Below are positions 1 through 8,990 of a stretch of 64,000 nucleotides of DNA, in pieces. The DNA comes from Aquibacillus rhizosphaerae (GTDB lineage Bacteria > Bacillota > Bacilli > Bacillales > Amphibacillaceae), in NCBI RefSeq assembly GCF_030282825.1, contig NZ_JASTZU010000063.1, positions 62,001 through 126,000 on the forward strand, in the 5' to 3' direction. Positions within the stretch are counted from its first letter, which is position 1. The number at the start of each line of letters is the position of its first letter. The translations under genes were made by a program, and so were the position numbers. Under the pieces are notes generated by a model, which made no database searches, was not told the origin of the DNA, and saw only the letters and a program-made list of their open reading frames with translations.

Positions 1-1043
1 TGTAATTGTACATGTATATTTTTTAGAAGTTCTTTGATAGGTGCAATAGCTTCTTGAACATTGTTTGCTTTGATCGTGTAATTTCTAGCATCTGGATATT
101 GATTGATTGTATGATCATAGCGTGGATCATAATAATGTTTAAGTAATAAGTAAACGGCTTCTGAGTAATTTTCTCCAAGAAGGTTTTTTTCTATTTCAGT
201 TGCGATAGGTGTGTGTATCCTTCTTTTAATAATCTTAAAGGCGCGAATGAATTCTTTAGGATCCTTCCAAGGTTGATAATCATCTAATATGTTTTTCACA
301 CGTTCTTCTATTGGTATATCAACAAGAATCTGTGTTCCTTGTTCCTTCTCTCTTAGTAAGAAGTCTGGTAATATTACTTTTCCAATTCTTCTGCTTTCTG
401 CTTCCATTAAGATAAAAGGAGAGTCTCGGAAAGAAAGTAACTTATCAAGTAACTGCGCATCAAAGGTCTTTTGGTTACTTGGCTCCAGTCCAATTTGCCC
501 AAAAATAGATCCTCTGTGAGCGGCCATTCCCTCTAAATCAATGACGGGGTAATTTTCTCTTTGCAAACTCTCCAAAATAATCGTTTTACCTGTCCCTGTA
601 TATCCATTTAATGAATAAGTGATTGGTTTCATTTCAAAAGTTTCTAGTGTATCGACTACCCAGTTACGATAGGCACGTATCCCACCTTCTAAACGTAAGA
701 CAGGTATATCCATTAAGTCGATAACCGTTGCTGCTGTTTTACTCCGCATCCCGCCTCGCCAACAATATACAACTTTTGGTTTATGAATTTCACTAAAGGT
801 ACTAATAAATTGAGGTAGTTTAGCTGACATAATCTCAAGCCCACGTTGTTTAGCAACGCTAACACTTTCTTGTTTGTACAGTGTTCCAACTTCCGCGCGT
901 TCATCATCTGTGAAAACAGGGATGTTAATACTTCCAGGTATATTTCCATTTGCAAACTCTGAAGGAGAACGGACATCAACGATTGCCACTTTTTGTTGTT
1001 GTTTCATTTCTAATAATTCTTCTAGTCGAATGTCTTGAAACAT
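1..1043 (-). CDS. mnmH: tRNA 2-selenouridine synthase, partial (3' end outside window)
   Basis: MnmH (SelU/YbbB) replaces sulfur with selenium in the wobble 2-thiouridine of tRNAs for Lys, Glu and Gln, using selenophosphate. The reading frame starts at ATG 1043, about 10 nt after GGAGTGG, and stays open to the left edge (347 codons visible; E. coli YbbB is 364 residues, so only the last part is missing). An N-terminal rhodanese domain carries the CWRGGMRS loop with catalytic Cys94. A P-loop GYTGTGKT follows at residues 147-154. The pairing of rhodanese and P-loop is diagnostic. Its presence implies a selenophosphate synthase elsewhere in the genome, not visible here. Confidence 0.93.
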   Translation of the reverse strand, partial: MFQDIRLEELLEMKQQQKVAIVDVRSPSEFANGNIPGSINIPVFTDDERAEVGTLYKQESVSVAKQRGLEIMSAKLPQFISTFSEIHKPKVVYCWRGGMRSKTAATVIDLMDIPVLRLEGGIRAYRNWVVDTLETFEMKPITYSLNGYTGTGKTIILESLQRENYPVIDLEGMAAHRGSIFGQIGLEPSNQKTFDAQLLDKLLSFRDSPFILMEAESRRIGKVILPDFLLREKEQGTQILVDIPIEERVKNILDDYQPWKDPKEFIRAFKIIKRRIHTPIATEIEKNLLGENYSEAVYLLLKHYYDPRYDHTINQYPDARNYTIKANNVQEAIAPIKELLKNIHVQL

Positions 1044-1546
1044 AGTTTCCACTCCAACGAATGTATTTAAATACAATTTACTTCAACCTGTTTATCAGGT
1101 AGTAATACTTTTATTAATAGGAAGTATTACGTCTGAAAATAAAAGATATTTATCTTTGTCTATATAAATTGTATAGTATTCTATAAAAAATGTAAAAATA
1201 TTGGTCATTGAGTCCATTTCATAATTACCTTATTCAGTCATCTGCGACAATATATAGTTTGGAAATGGTTTTTAACTACATTGTTGTAGGTTACGATAAA
1301 ATTGGTATTATGAAATTGATTACGTAAAATGTTATCCCTATTATTTAAAAGCAATGAAGATACTGTTATAATACAATCGATTTCTATATTAAAATAAGGC
1401 TCTTGCGTGAATTTTGCTGCCTTTTGATTTTCAAAGTTGATAAAAAATCCGACGTAGCTTCATTGTCATTTCCTTCTATCTAGTTCGAGTCCTGCTTTAA
1501 AACACTCGTTTTTTCGTAGGGAACGATTCAGCCAGGAACAAAGAAA
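1044..1546. other. intergenic region without recognisable gene
   Basis: No convincing reading frame on either strand. A 9-bp inverted repeat (GTAATACTT at 1102-1110 with AAGTATTAC at 1122-1130) lies in what would be the mnmH leader and could be a leader hairpin. The remainder is AT-rich; nothing else is recognised. Confidence 0.4.
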
Positions 1547-1573
1547 AAAGCAACTTAGTAAATAAGTTGCTTT
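1547..1573 (-). terminator. intrinsic terminator of yhfH
   Basis: An 11-bp stem (AAAGCAACTTA with TAAGTTGCTTT) around a 5-nt loop. On the minus strand it is followed by a T-run (TTTTTTCTTTG), 16 nt past the yhfH stop. Confidence 0.8.
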
Positions 1574-1588
1574 AGAATTAATCATTTA

Positions 1589-1717
1589 TTATAAGGCAGG
1601 GTGGTCGCAATTGTCACATAAATTAACGTAACAGTCCGCCTTCTCTACTATATCATTTCCACATTTTGAACATTTTTTGCGAGGTAGATTTCTGAAAAAT
1701 TCAACCATACTAATCAT
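1589..1717 (-). CDS. yhfH: YhfH family small zinc-ribbon-like protein
   Basis: A 42-residue protein starting at ATG 1717, 9 nt after GGAGG. It begins MISMVEFFRNLP, the typical opening of the YhfH family, and has two cysteine pairs, CSKC (16-19) and CDNC (34-37), consistent with a small zinc ribbon. In B. subtilis yhfH lies beside yhfI and lplJ, exactly as here (yhfI is divergent). Function unknown. It is easily missed because of its length. Confidence 0.85.
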   Translation of the reverse strand: MISMVEFFRNLPRKKCSKCGNDIVEKADCYVNLCDNCDHPAL

Positions 1718-1826
1718 TAGAATCCCTCCGAATCTTTATTGTATACCTATTGTATTATAACATGTATAAAAATTCAATGCTGTATTATAACAATTTAAAA
1801 GTAATTAGTTTAAGGAGGAATTAGCG

Positions 1827-2558
1827 ATGAGAATAACGGTAATAGGTTTTTGGGGGGCATACCCAGAACAAGGAAGTGCAACTTCTTGTTATTTATTAGA
1901 AAAAGACGGGTATAGTTGTTTGTTGGATTGTGGAAGTGGTGCTCTTTCAAGACTTCAATCGTATAAAGATGTAATGGACATTGATGCTGTCGTGTTATCG
2001 CATTACCATAATGACCATATCGCCGATGTGGGTGTGTTGCAATATAGCTGGCTTGTACAGAATTCGATACAAAACACCAATAAAGTTTTACCTATCTATG
2101 GACATAGCGAAGATGAGGAGAACTTTAAAAAGCTGACTCATAACAGTACAAAGGGAATTTCATATGACCCTACTAGAGTGTTAGAAATTGGGCCGTTTCG
2201 AATAACATTCATGAAAACCAAACACCCTGTTCCATGCTTTGCGATGAGAGTTACAGATGGTGAAAAATCATTTGTTTATACAGCTGATTCTAGTTATATC
2301 GATTCATTTATTTCTTTTAGTGAAGGAGCAGATTTACTGATAAGTGAATGTAGTTTTTACGAAAATCAAGACGGAACAAAGGTAGGACATATGAACAGTA
2401 AAGAGTGTGCTGACATTGCTAGGAAAGCAAATATACCTGAATTGATACTCAGTCATCATCCTCACTTTGGAAACACACAAGATTTAGTACGCGAAGCCCA
2501 GAACTATTATGCAGGAAATATTCAACTAGCAAGAGAAGGACTGACTTGGGGTTTCTAG
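1827..2558 (+). CDS. yhfI: MBL-fold metallo-hydrolase YhfI
   Basis: A 243-residue metallo-beta-lactamase-fold hydrolase close to the RNase Z/phosphorylase-like subgroup. The metal-binding motif HYHNDH is at residues 59-64, with further ligand candidates in the TADSS segment and the late LSHHPH. AAGGAGG lies 9 nt before ATG 1827. Together with yhfH and lplJ it reproduces the B. subtilis locus. The substrate is not known. Confidence 0.88.
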   Translation: MRITVIGFWGAYPEQGSATSCYLLEKDGYSCLLDCGSGALSRLQSYKDVMDIDAVVLSHYHNDHIADVGVLQYSWLVQNSIQNTNKVLPIYGHSEDEENFKKLTHNSTKGISYDPTRVLEIGPFRITFMKTKHPVPCFAMRVTDGEKSFVYTADSSYIDSFISFSEGADLLISECSFYENQDGTKVGHMNSKECADIARKANIPELILSHHPHFGNTQDLVREAQNYYAGNIQLAREGLTWGF

Positions 2559-2652
2559 TAAAGTGCCTTAATTGCCTTCTAATTTTGTTTCTTTTATACT
2601 AATAGAAGTGAATGATACGAATACAAACAAGCAAAGGTAGGAGATTTGTGTT

Positions 2653-3648
2653 ATGAAATTTATAGATAATGAAGGTATTACAGATCCGCACATTAACTTA
2701 GCGATTGAAGAATATATCTTGAAAAATTTCGGAGCAGAAGATACATATTTATTATTTTATATTAATGAGCCATCCATCATTATCGGGAAAAATCAAAATA
2801 GTGTTGAAGAGATAAATACGAACTATGTAGATGAATTTGGCATCCATGTAGTAAGAAGACTATCTGGTGGTGGAGCTGTTTATCATGATCAGGGAAATTT
2901 GAATTTTAGTTTTATTACGAAGGATGACGGGGATAGTTTTCATAATTTTGCTAAATTCACTCAACCTGTTGTAGAAGCTTTAAATAAACTCGGTGTACCA
3001 GCAGAGCTTAAAGGTAGAAATGATTTAGTTGCTGATGGTCGTAAGATTTCTGGTAATGCTCAGTTTACTACAAAGGGTCGTATGTTTAGCCATGGTACAT
3101 TAATGTTTGATTCAGAAATAGAAAATGTTGTATCAGCTTTAAATGTGAAAATGGAGAAAATTAAGTCTAAAGGAATAAAATCGATTCGTAGCCGTGTAAC
3201 CAATATTGTTGATTTCATGGAAGAGAAAATTTCCATGGATCAGTTTAAGGAACATATTTTACGTTATATTTTTGACGTTGAGGATGTAAAAGACGTACCT
3301 CAATATAAATTAACCGAGCAAGACTGGAAAAATATTCACGAATTATCTAAGGAAAGATACCAACAGTGGGACTGGAATTATGGGAAATCTCCATCATTTA
3401 ATGTGAAACAGTCCCACAAATTTGATGCTGGCTTAGTTGATGTTCGTTTGGACGTGGAAAAAGGAATTATTAAGAATTGTAAAATATATGGTGACTTTTT
3501 CGGCGTGGGTGATGTAAGTGAAATAGAGCAACGCCTTGCTGAAACACGATATGAGCGTCAAGCAATGGAAGTGGCGCTACGTGATGTAGACGTCTCTCAT
3601 TACCTTGGTAAAATTTCTAAAGAAGACTTTATTAACTTGATCTATTAA
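2653..3648 (+). CDS. lplJ: lipoate-protein ligase LplJ
   Basis: Attaches free lipoate, via lipoyl-AMP, to the lipoyl domains of 2-oxoacid dehydrogenases and GcvH. The protein has 331 residues, the usual length, with the ligase signature RRLSGGGAVYHD at 68-79 followed by GNLNFSF, and a C-terminal accessory domain ending near residue 331. A GGTAGGAG site precedes ATG. Located directly after yhfI and closed by its own terminator. The identification rests on the signature motif and on conserved gene order. Confidence 0.95.
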   Translation: MKFIDNEGITDPHINLAIEEYILKNFGAEDTYLLFYINEPSIIIGKNQNSVEEINTNYVDEFGIHVVRRLSGGGAVYHDQGNLNFSFITKDDGDSFHNFAKFTQPVVEALNKLGVPAELKGRNDLVADGRKISGNAQFTTKGRMFSHGTLMFDSEIENVVSALNVKMEKIKSKGIKSIRSRVTNIVDFMEEKISMDQFKEHILRYIFDVEDVKDVPQYKLTEQDWKNIHELSKERYQQWDWNYGKSPSFNVKQSHKFDAGLVDVRLDVEKGIIKNCKIYGDFFGVGDVSEIEQRLAETRYERQAMEVALRDVDVSHYLGKISKEDFINLIY

Positions 3649-3650
3649 TA

Positions 3651-3690
3651 GTCAATCCCTTGTCAATGAAGTGACAAGGGATTGTTTATA
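3651..3690 (+). terminator. intrinsic terminator after lplJ
   Basis: A perfect 13-bp stem, CAATCCCTTGTCA (3653-3665) with TGACAAGGGATTG (3672-3684), loop of 6 nt, then TTTATAC. Confidence 0.75.
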
Positions 3691-3721
3691 CTTATAGCTA
3701 CGACAAGAAAAGAGGTTATCC

Positions 3722-4933
3722 ATGAAAAAGTCACTTTCTATTTATTTTATTTACCTTATCTTGGTATGGGTTTATTTCTATTTCTTTTATCCACTAGAAT
3801 CTTATAGTCAATCCAATTATGCCGCTCTGGCTCATGCTGTATTTTTTTCAAAGTTACCACTTGAATGGTTATTACTATATGGCTTAATAAAAACGCAAGG
3901 TTCTATTGTTTTGGTAGATAAAATAGAAAAGCTAACCAAACTAGAATCAGTAAAGACTATAATTTTCTCTTTTTTATTGGTAGTTGGTTACGGTTTAATT
4001 CGCTTCCCTTTTAATTTAGTATGGTTCAACATTACACATTGGGAAGGAACGAGTCGCCAACCCTTTGGTGACTGGTTGTTAGAAATGAGTTTAGATCTGT
4101 TTTTTTACTGGATTATTTTATCGGTAGCTATTTATGTTTCCCGATTGCTAATGGTTAGGTTCAAGCGGTTCTGGTGGTTGGTATTATGGTTATTGGTCTT
4201 GCCAATTGCACTATTTATTATATACATCCAACCTGTTTGGATTGATCCTTTATATGAAGATTTCACTGAAATGGAGCAAGGTCCGTTAAGAACAGCAATT
4301 GAAGAATTCACTACGAGTATAGGCCTTGAGGATACGACGTTACTTCAAGTGAATATGAGTGAAAAAGTAACGACATTTAATGCTTATGTGACTGGGATAA
4401 TGGGGAATGCAAGAATCGTCATGTGGGATACAACTTTAGCTGGAATGGAACAGGACGAAATTATGTTTATCTTAGCTCATGAGATTGGCCATTATGTTAT
4501 GCACCATGTTTATTTAGGGGTAGCTGGGTATTTGCTACTTAGCCTATTCTTATTTTTCTTAACTGCATTTATATACAAACGCGTTTGGTTAAATTTTCGA
4601 GATAAGACTAGTTTTAAAAGTCCTAATGATCTTAGAGCAGTTCCAATCCTGTTATTAACCATTTCAATTTTATTGACAATAGTACAGCCTATCTCAACGT
4701 ATGTGTCTAGGCAAATAGAAATCTCAGCCGATACATATGCAATTGAGCATACAGAACAATTAGAACCAGCAATTGAAGGCTATCAGAGAATGGCTAGACA
4801 ATCAAAGAGTGATATTGATCCTGTTTTTTGGGTGAAATGGATGCGTTCAAGTCATCCATCCATTAAAGAAAGAATTGAACGATTGGAAAAAGAAATCCAA
4901 AAACGGGAAACAAACGACAACACTGCCTCGTAG
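3722..4933 (+). CDS. yhfN: M48 family membrane metalloprotease (YhfN-like)
   Basis: An integral membrane zinc protease of the Ste24/HtpX superfamily. The zinc motif HEIGH is at residues 253-257 and the third ligand region EISADTYA lies near residue 334. There are about six transmembrane segments, around residues 8-23, 45-58, 78-100, 122-142, 150-170 and two after the active site. Length 403 residues, near B. subtilis YhfN. It follows lplJ as in B. subtilis. Membrane protein quality control is the family role; its specific substrate is unknown. Confidence 0.88.
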   Translation: MKKSLSIYFIYLILVWVYFYFFYPLESYSQSNYAALAHAVFFSKLPLEWLLLYGLIKTQGSIVLVDKIEKLTKLESVKTIIFSFLLVVGYGLIRFPFNLVWFNITHWEGTSRQPFGDWLLEMSLDLFFYWIILSVAIYVSRLLMVRFKRFWWLVLWLLVLPIALFIIYIQPVWIDPLYEDFTEMEQGPLRTAIEEFTTSIGLEDTTLLQVNMSEKVTTFNAYVTGIMGNARIVMWDTTLAGMEQDEIMFILAHEIGHYVMHHVYLGVAGYLLLSLFLFFLTAFIYKRVWLNFRDKTSFKSPNDLRAVPILLLTISILLTIVQPISTYVSRQIEISADTYAIEHTEQLEPAIEGYQRMARQSKSDIDPVFWVKWMRSSHPSIKERIERLEKEIQKRETNDNTAS

Positions 4934-4955
4934 TTACGAGGCAGTGTTGATTAGT
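4918..4955 (+). terminator. terminator overlapping the yhfN stop codon
   Basis: A 15-bp perfect stem (arm CAACACTGCCTCGTA) with a 2-nt loop; the yhfN stop TAG lies in the hairpin. Followed by ATTAGTTTTCCTCTTTT. It sits between convergent genes. Confidence 0.8.
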
Positions 4956-4972
4956 TTTCCTCTTTTGACTAG

Positions 4973-5443
4973 TTAATTTGGTTTCTCGTTTGTTATTAAG
5001 TACTCTTCATTGGTTACGTAAAAATCATAGGCTGGACGGTAATCAATTAAATCTAGTTTTTCAAGCTTATGAAAGCTTACCTTTTTGTAAGGATCACCGT
5101 GGATAACAGGTAGATCGTCCGTTTGTTTCATATAATTATCTACTGCTTTTTGGACCATATCAATTTCTAGTGCTAATTTATAGTCTTGTTCTTCATAAAT
5201 CTCATACGTTTCTCGTGACATAAAATACTTTTCTTTTGGAATTCCTTTTAATATTGGAGCTAATAAATGATAATCAATACTTAAATCATCATTAATAATT
5301 ACACTAAGTGGAATATCATCAGGTAGTTCTAAGCTATATTTTTGAATAGCTCTTTTAATTTCAGGTAAGGAGATGTTAATGAATGGGTAATCCTTTTTTT
5401 GCTTTGGTTTTATAGGTGCTTTCCTTTTGAATTTTTCCCACAT
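4973..5443 (-). CDS. conserved hypothetical protein (probable DUF3939)
   Basis: A 156-residue soluble protein with a strong GGAGG before ATG 5443. The segments around NDDLSIDYHLLAPILKGIP and FMSRETYEIYEE match what I remember of the Bacillaceae DUF3939 family; this family call is from memory and moderate. No signal peptide or catalytic motif is visible. It converges with yhfN and is divergent from comK. Function unknown. Confidence 0.65.
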   Translation of the reverse strand: MWEKFKRKAPIKPKQKKDYPFINISLPEIKRAIQKYSLELPDDIPLSVIINDDLSIDYHLLAPILKGIPKEKYFMSRETYEIYEEQDYKLALEIDMVQKAVDNYMKQTDDLPVIHGDPYKKVSFHKLEKLDLIDYRPAYDFYVTNEEYLITNEKPN

Positions 5444-5662
5444 AATAGGCCTCCTTTCATAGAATGATTTTTTTGAAAAGTTAATAAAGGAGCTAGGTCT
5501 AATGATTTATACTTAGCTTTATTGTATCAAAAAGTAAGCTTTTAAATGGTAAATGTGACAAAATTAAGTATATTTAGTTATTTTTCTACCATATATTACA
5601 AGTTTGTGGTATTTTCTAATTAGGTCTTTTGCTCACCATTTAACAATGTAAAGGGTGATCAA

Positions 5663-5872
5663 ATGTTAAAACTAAATTATGAAGTAAATCCAGAGACTCT
5701 AGCAATAATTGCTGAAGAAGTTGACGGTCAGTATGTATCAATGATAATGGAGAATGGTGAAAGTGAAGATTATTATGTGAAGCAATCACCAAAAAAGGTT
5801 ATGGATCATGCGTGTAAGTTTTTTGGAAGTAGTTTAAAAGGTCTCAAGGTTATGGTACTACTCAAAAATTAA
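5663..5872 (+). pseudogene. comK: comK 5' part, interrupted by prophage
   Basis: N-terminal third of ComK, the transcription factor that switches on competence genes. Residues 1-60 are genuine ComK: CKFFGSSLKG matches the conserved FFGSS segment. Codon 60 (5840-5842) spans the insertion point; the last 9 residues before the stop at 5870-5872 are encoded by phage DNA. The missing 112 residues lie at 50830-51168 in the compatible frame. Start ATG 5663 follows AAAGGGTGATCAA. In the lysogen a truncated, presumably inactive, peptide is made. Excision at the GG core would restore a 172-residue ComK. Confidence 0.93.
5820..5862. other. attL: attL (left prophage junction)
   Basis: Crossover is placed at GG 5840-5841. 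To the left is comK coding DNA; to the right is the phage half-site CTCAAGGTTATGGTACT (5843-5859). Its reverse complement matches the phage half-site of attR (50809-50825) at 15 of 17 positions. The integrase stop codon lies only 28 bp inside. Confidence 0.85.
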
Positions 5873-7308
5873 AAAAACTCCACAATTTTAATATAGAATT
5901 TATTATTCTCATCATAGTCATATTCAATGTTTTTAACAATTAACTGTACCAAGTTTTTCTTCTCTTGATCCGTAAGTGTACTCCAGTTGGAAGTGAAGTT
6001 CTTTAAAATCATCTTCATCTGTTTTTTATCAAATGTACTTTCTTCCTCAACTATTAATTCATCTAGCACTTCTTTAGCTTCTGACTCAATTTTATTTTCC
6101 TCTCGCATTCGTATTTCAAAATCATAGTCATTCATCATTTCATTAGCCCAAGCATACTGCCATTTCTTTTTGCGTTTTTCTACTAATGATAAGTCTTTTT
6201 CAGCTTGTTTTATTTCAGCCTTTTTGTCTCTTAGTTGTACTACATCTTTATCAGATGTTTCCCTAGCTGCTTGGTCGAAATTAAATTCTTTTATATAGGA
6301 AATAAAAAACTTTTCTAGTGTCCTTTCAGAGACGGTTTTTACACCCTGGCATCTCCCTGTATTCTTATGCATACATCTATAATTCTTATAACTCACTTTC
6401 TGGCCACGAGCATTCTTTGTATAAGTTCGATATCCTGTAAGAGCTTGGCCACAATTTTTACATTTCAATCTTCCAGAGAAAATATGGTCGCTATATACCT
6501 GCATGGGTGATAGAGATCTACGTCTATCGATAGTTTTCTGAATCTGTTCAAATGTATGCTCATCTATTATAGCTGGGTGAGCATGTTCAATTTGTATTTC
6601 ATTCTCGGTATCTCTTAACCAGGTAGAAGTTCCTTTGTAAACAGGATTTTTAAGTAATTGGATTAATGGCTTGTCATTCCAGTAATTACCGTCACGAGTG
6701 CCTATATTTCTTTCATTTAGGTACTTACAAATGGTTCCAGCACCTTTACCACCCAAATACATGTCTACAATCATTTTTACTGTTTCTGCTTCGTCTTCTT
6801 TGATTGTTAGCACACCATCTTTAAGATTGTAGCCAAATAGCCGTTGGTTATGTGTGTACTTACCTTGTCGAGCTTTCTCTTGTAATCCCATACTAATACG
6901 TTCTGCCATGTTTTCTCGTTCAAATTGTGCTAGTGCAGCAACTAACGTTATAAACATTCTACCCATTGCCGTAGTAGTTTCATATACTTCTGTTGCTGAT
7001 TTAAATTTACAATCATACTTCTCGAAAGTTTCTAACAGCTTATATAAGTCCAAAACAGATCGAGTGAGTCTATCTAGCTTATAAACTAGAACACATTCAA
7101 TCTCGCCAATTTCAATGTTATTAATCATACGCTGTAACTCTGGACGTTTTGTATTTTTAGCGGAAATGCCTTCATCAACATAGAATCCAACTATATCCCA
7201 GTTTTGCGCTATGCAGTATGCTTTTAATCGTTCACGTTGTGCCGATATGGAATAACCGTGCTCGGCTTGTTCAGCTGTCGATACTCTTATGTAAATTGCG
7301 GTTTTCAC
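5869..7308 (-). CDS. int: large serine integrase
   Basis: Catalyses integration between attP and a comK attB. The 479-residue protein has an N-terminal resolvase domain (YIRVST, catalytic Ser10; KLDRLTRS), a recombinase domain, a zinc ribbon (CKNCG near 290, then CMHKNTGRC) and a long charged coiled coil near 350-430, the usual order of large serine integrases. I choose GTG 7308 because AGGAG lies 8 nt upstream; an ATG 12 codons earlier lacks a site. It is next to attL and transcribed toward it. Excision needs a directionality factor, which I could not identify. Confidence 0.93.
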   Translation of the reverse strand: MKTAIYIRVSTAEQAEHGYSISAQRERLKAYCIAQNWDIVGFYVDEGISAKNTKRPELQRMINNIEIGEIECVLVYKLDRLTRSVLDLYKLLETFEKYDCKFKSATEVYETTTAMGRMFITLVAALAQFERENMAERISMGLQEKARQGKYTHNQRLFGYNLKDGVLTIKEDEAETVKMIVDMYLGGKGAGTICKYLNERNIGTRDGNYWNDKPLIQLLKNPVYKGTSTWLRDTENEIQIEHAHPAIIDEHTFEQIQKTIDRRRSLSPMQVYSDHIFSGRLKCKNCGQALTGYRTYTKNARGQKVSYKNYRCMHKNTGRCQGVKTVSERTLEKFFISYIKEFNFDQAARETSDKDVVQLRDKKAEIKQAEKDLSLVEKRKKKWQYAWANEMMNDYDFEIRMREENKIESEAKEVLDELIVEEESTFDKKQMKMILKNFTSNWSTLTDQEKKNLVQLIVKNIEYDYDENNKFYIKIVEFF

Positions 7309-7437
7309 ATTATCAACTCCTGCAAAAAAAAATATTATTCCCACCGATTTAAAATATATTATGGAAAAATTTAATCAATAAATATAAAATTATACATGTT
7401 TCGACTTTTCTCAATATAAATTGATAGGTGGAGTAGT

Positions 7438-8325
7438 ATGAACGGTAATGAAAAAATAAAATTAATAAACAGAAAATTTATATTAAATATAATTCTAGCA
7501 AGTATTTTGTATTATAGCTTTCTTCCAATTATGGATATGGAAGTTTCATTTCCTTTTATTTTAATATCAATAATAAATATATTTATCTGGTTACTTTTAA
7601 GTTATTCTGTCCTAAATAAGAAAGAAACAATTATATTGCTTCTTGCATCTATAGTTTGCGTAGCGCTTAGTTATTTTCATGTTTTTCAAATTGTTTATTC
7701 AGTCTTAATATTAATTATAGTAACCCTTATTCCTATCTTTATTTTTATTGCACGTAGGTTGCAATGGTTTAATGATATAAAGCCGTTGTTAAATGTTTTT
7801 ATTCATGTATTTGGAGTGCTTAGTTATCTAAATATAATTTTCGTATTAACCGTTTTTGCAGATGAATATATAGAATTATTACCATTTAGTGAACTTCAAA
7901 TTATTAATTTTATCATTATTTCAAATGGACTTATCTTTGGGGTTTTTATAGTAAACCTCCTTATAAATCTGGTTCCGTTAGTAAAAGGTAGTAATAACAC
8001 CTGGTTTGTGAAAGTATCACCTTGGCTAATAGCTGGTTGTCTTATTATTCCCGATGTAATTGTTTCTGAAGTAATGTACGGATTTTATTTTGATGTTTTT
8101 ACTGATAAAGAATATAGTTTTTTTGATTTTTACTATTACAGTTTTTCATTACATTTTCTAACTCCTATTTCAGATGTTGGTGAATTAATACAACTTGAAT
8201 TAAACAAAAAACTTAGTGGTCAATTCACTTATATTTTTCATATGTTGTCTGTAAGAATGGTTGATATTACAGTTATAGCCACTTTAAGTAGTACGTTTAC
8301 TAAATTTTTCAAGTCAGATTCTTAA
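7438..8325 (+). CDS. orphan multi-pass membrane protein
   Basis: A 295-residue, very AT-rich protein with about seven predicted transmembrane helices and the opposite orientation to the flanking lysogeny genes. GGTGGAG precedes ATG. The last part has the arrangement helix, short aromatic segment (FYYYSFSLHFLTPISDV), helix, which recalls the pore loop of two-helix ion channels but lacks the GYG filter; that resemblance is weak. Its place in the lysogeny module suggests expression in the lysogen and a possible exclusion or defence role (inference). Family not recognised. Confidence 0.7.
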   Translation: MNGNEKIKLINRKFILNIILASILYYSFLPIMDMEVSFPFILISIINIFIWLLLSYSVLNKKETIILLLASIVCVALSYFHVFQIVYSVLILIIVTLIPIFIFIARRLQWFNDIKPLLNVFIHVFGVLSYLNIIFVLTVFADEYIELLPFSELQIINFIIISNGLIFGVFIVNLLINLVPLVKGSNNTWFVKVSPWLIAGCLIIPDVIVSEVMYGFYFDVFTDKEYSFFDFYYYSFSLHFLTPISDVGELIQLELNKKLSGQFTYIFHMLSVRMVDITVIATLSSTFTKFFKSDS

Positions 8326-8379
8326 ACGTAACAATCGTTCAGATTAGATTTCTTATATATTAGATTTAAATTGCCGTTT

Positions 8380-8901
8380 TCATTCCATCACCTCATTAGC
8401 TTTAGCATACATCGTTTCTATGTGAAAATTGGTAGAATTATTTCGCTTTATTTTTTCGATACGCTCCAAGCAAAGATTTTCACTTACTCTAAAATCATGA
8501 GCTAAATCTTCGATTAGGCATGGATTATCCCATTCATAATTATGTAGCATGTGATAGGGGAGAGCTGCGTACATCGTAAAATGGCGAGCATCCCATTCCT
8601 GTAACTGTCTAAAAGCATCTGGAAGCATTGATTGATTTCCACAATGTCGTAAAATATGAGCGAATTCATGAAAGAACTGTTCTCTTTGTTCTATCACGCT
8701 TGTTCTGGAATCGAGTGTAATAGCTTGATATCTTCCGAACACATCATATCTCGCTGGCATTTCTTTTTGATGGATAAATACGTCATAATAACGAGCTATG
8801 TATTTTAAGTTAATTTGTTTAGGGTTGTTGATACCGATTCGCTGATACCAATTTGAAACCCAATCTTCTAGTGCGGTTGTTGTATAGTTAGAAAGTAACA
8901 C
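8380..8901 (-). CDS. immA: ImmA/IrrE-type metallopeptidase
   Basis: A 173-residue zinc peptidase with HEFAH at residues 78-82, the motif of the ImmA/IrrE family. In ICEBs1 and related phages ImmA cleaves the ImmR repressor and so starts induction. The start is GTG 8901, 8 nt after AAGGATGG. A LexA-like box lies 28 bp upstream, so SOS control is likely. Its expected neighbour, the repressor (11883-12275), is separated from it by a methyltransferase and an ATPase gene, all on the minus strand. Confidence 0.85.
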   Translation of the reverse strand: MLLSNYTTTALEDWVSNWYQRIGINNPKQINLKYIARYYDVFIHQKEMPARYDVFGRYQAITLDSRTSVIEQREQFFHEFAHILRHCGNQSMLPDAFRQLQEWDARHFTMYAALPYHMLHNYEWDNPCLIEDLAHDFRVSENLCLERIEKIKRNNSTNFHIETMYAKANEVME

Positions 8902-8928
8902 AAAAACACCATCCTTATATCAATTATA

Positions 8929-8942
8929 CGAACAAATGTTCT
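8929..8942 (-). promoter_or_regulatory. LexA (DinR) box upstream of immA
   Basis: CGAACAAATGTTCT fits the Bacillus SOS box CGAAC-RNRY-GTTYG except for the last base. A second box with the same final T lies at 52166-52179 in host DNA. Position 28 bp before the immA start fits a repressor site. Confidence 0.65.
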
Positions 8943-8956
8943 GATTTTCAATATAA

Positions 8957-8990
8957 AAATAACCCTGCCTTTTTAATAGGAGGGTTATTA
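8957..8990 (-). terminator. terminator at the end of the methyltransferase gene
   Basis: An imperfect stem (AATAACCCT with AGGGTTATT, one bulge each side) around a T/A-rich loop, then TTTTATATTG on the minus strand. It overlaps the stop codon region and would separate the methyltransferase from immA transcription. Confidence 0.55.

Noticed and set aside
5530-5543. AAAA-N6-TTTT as a ComK-box upstream of comK
   Set aside because: The established box is AAAA-N5-TTTT in pairs; spacing is off by one and no second box is convincing.
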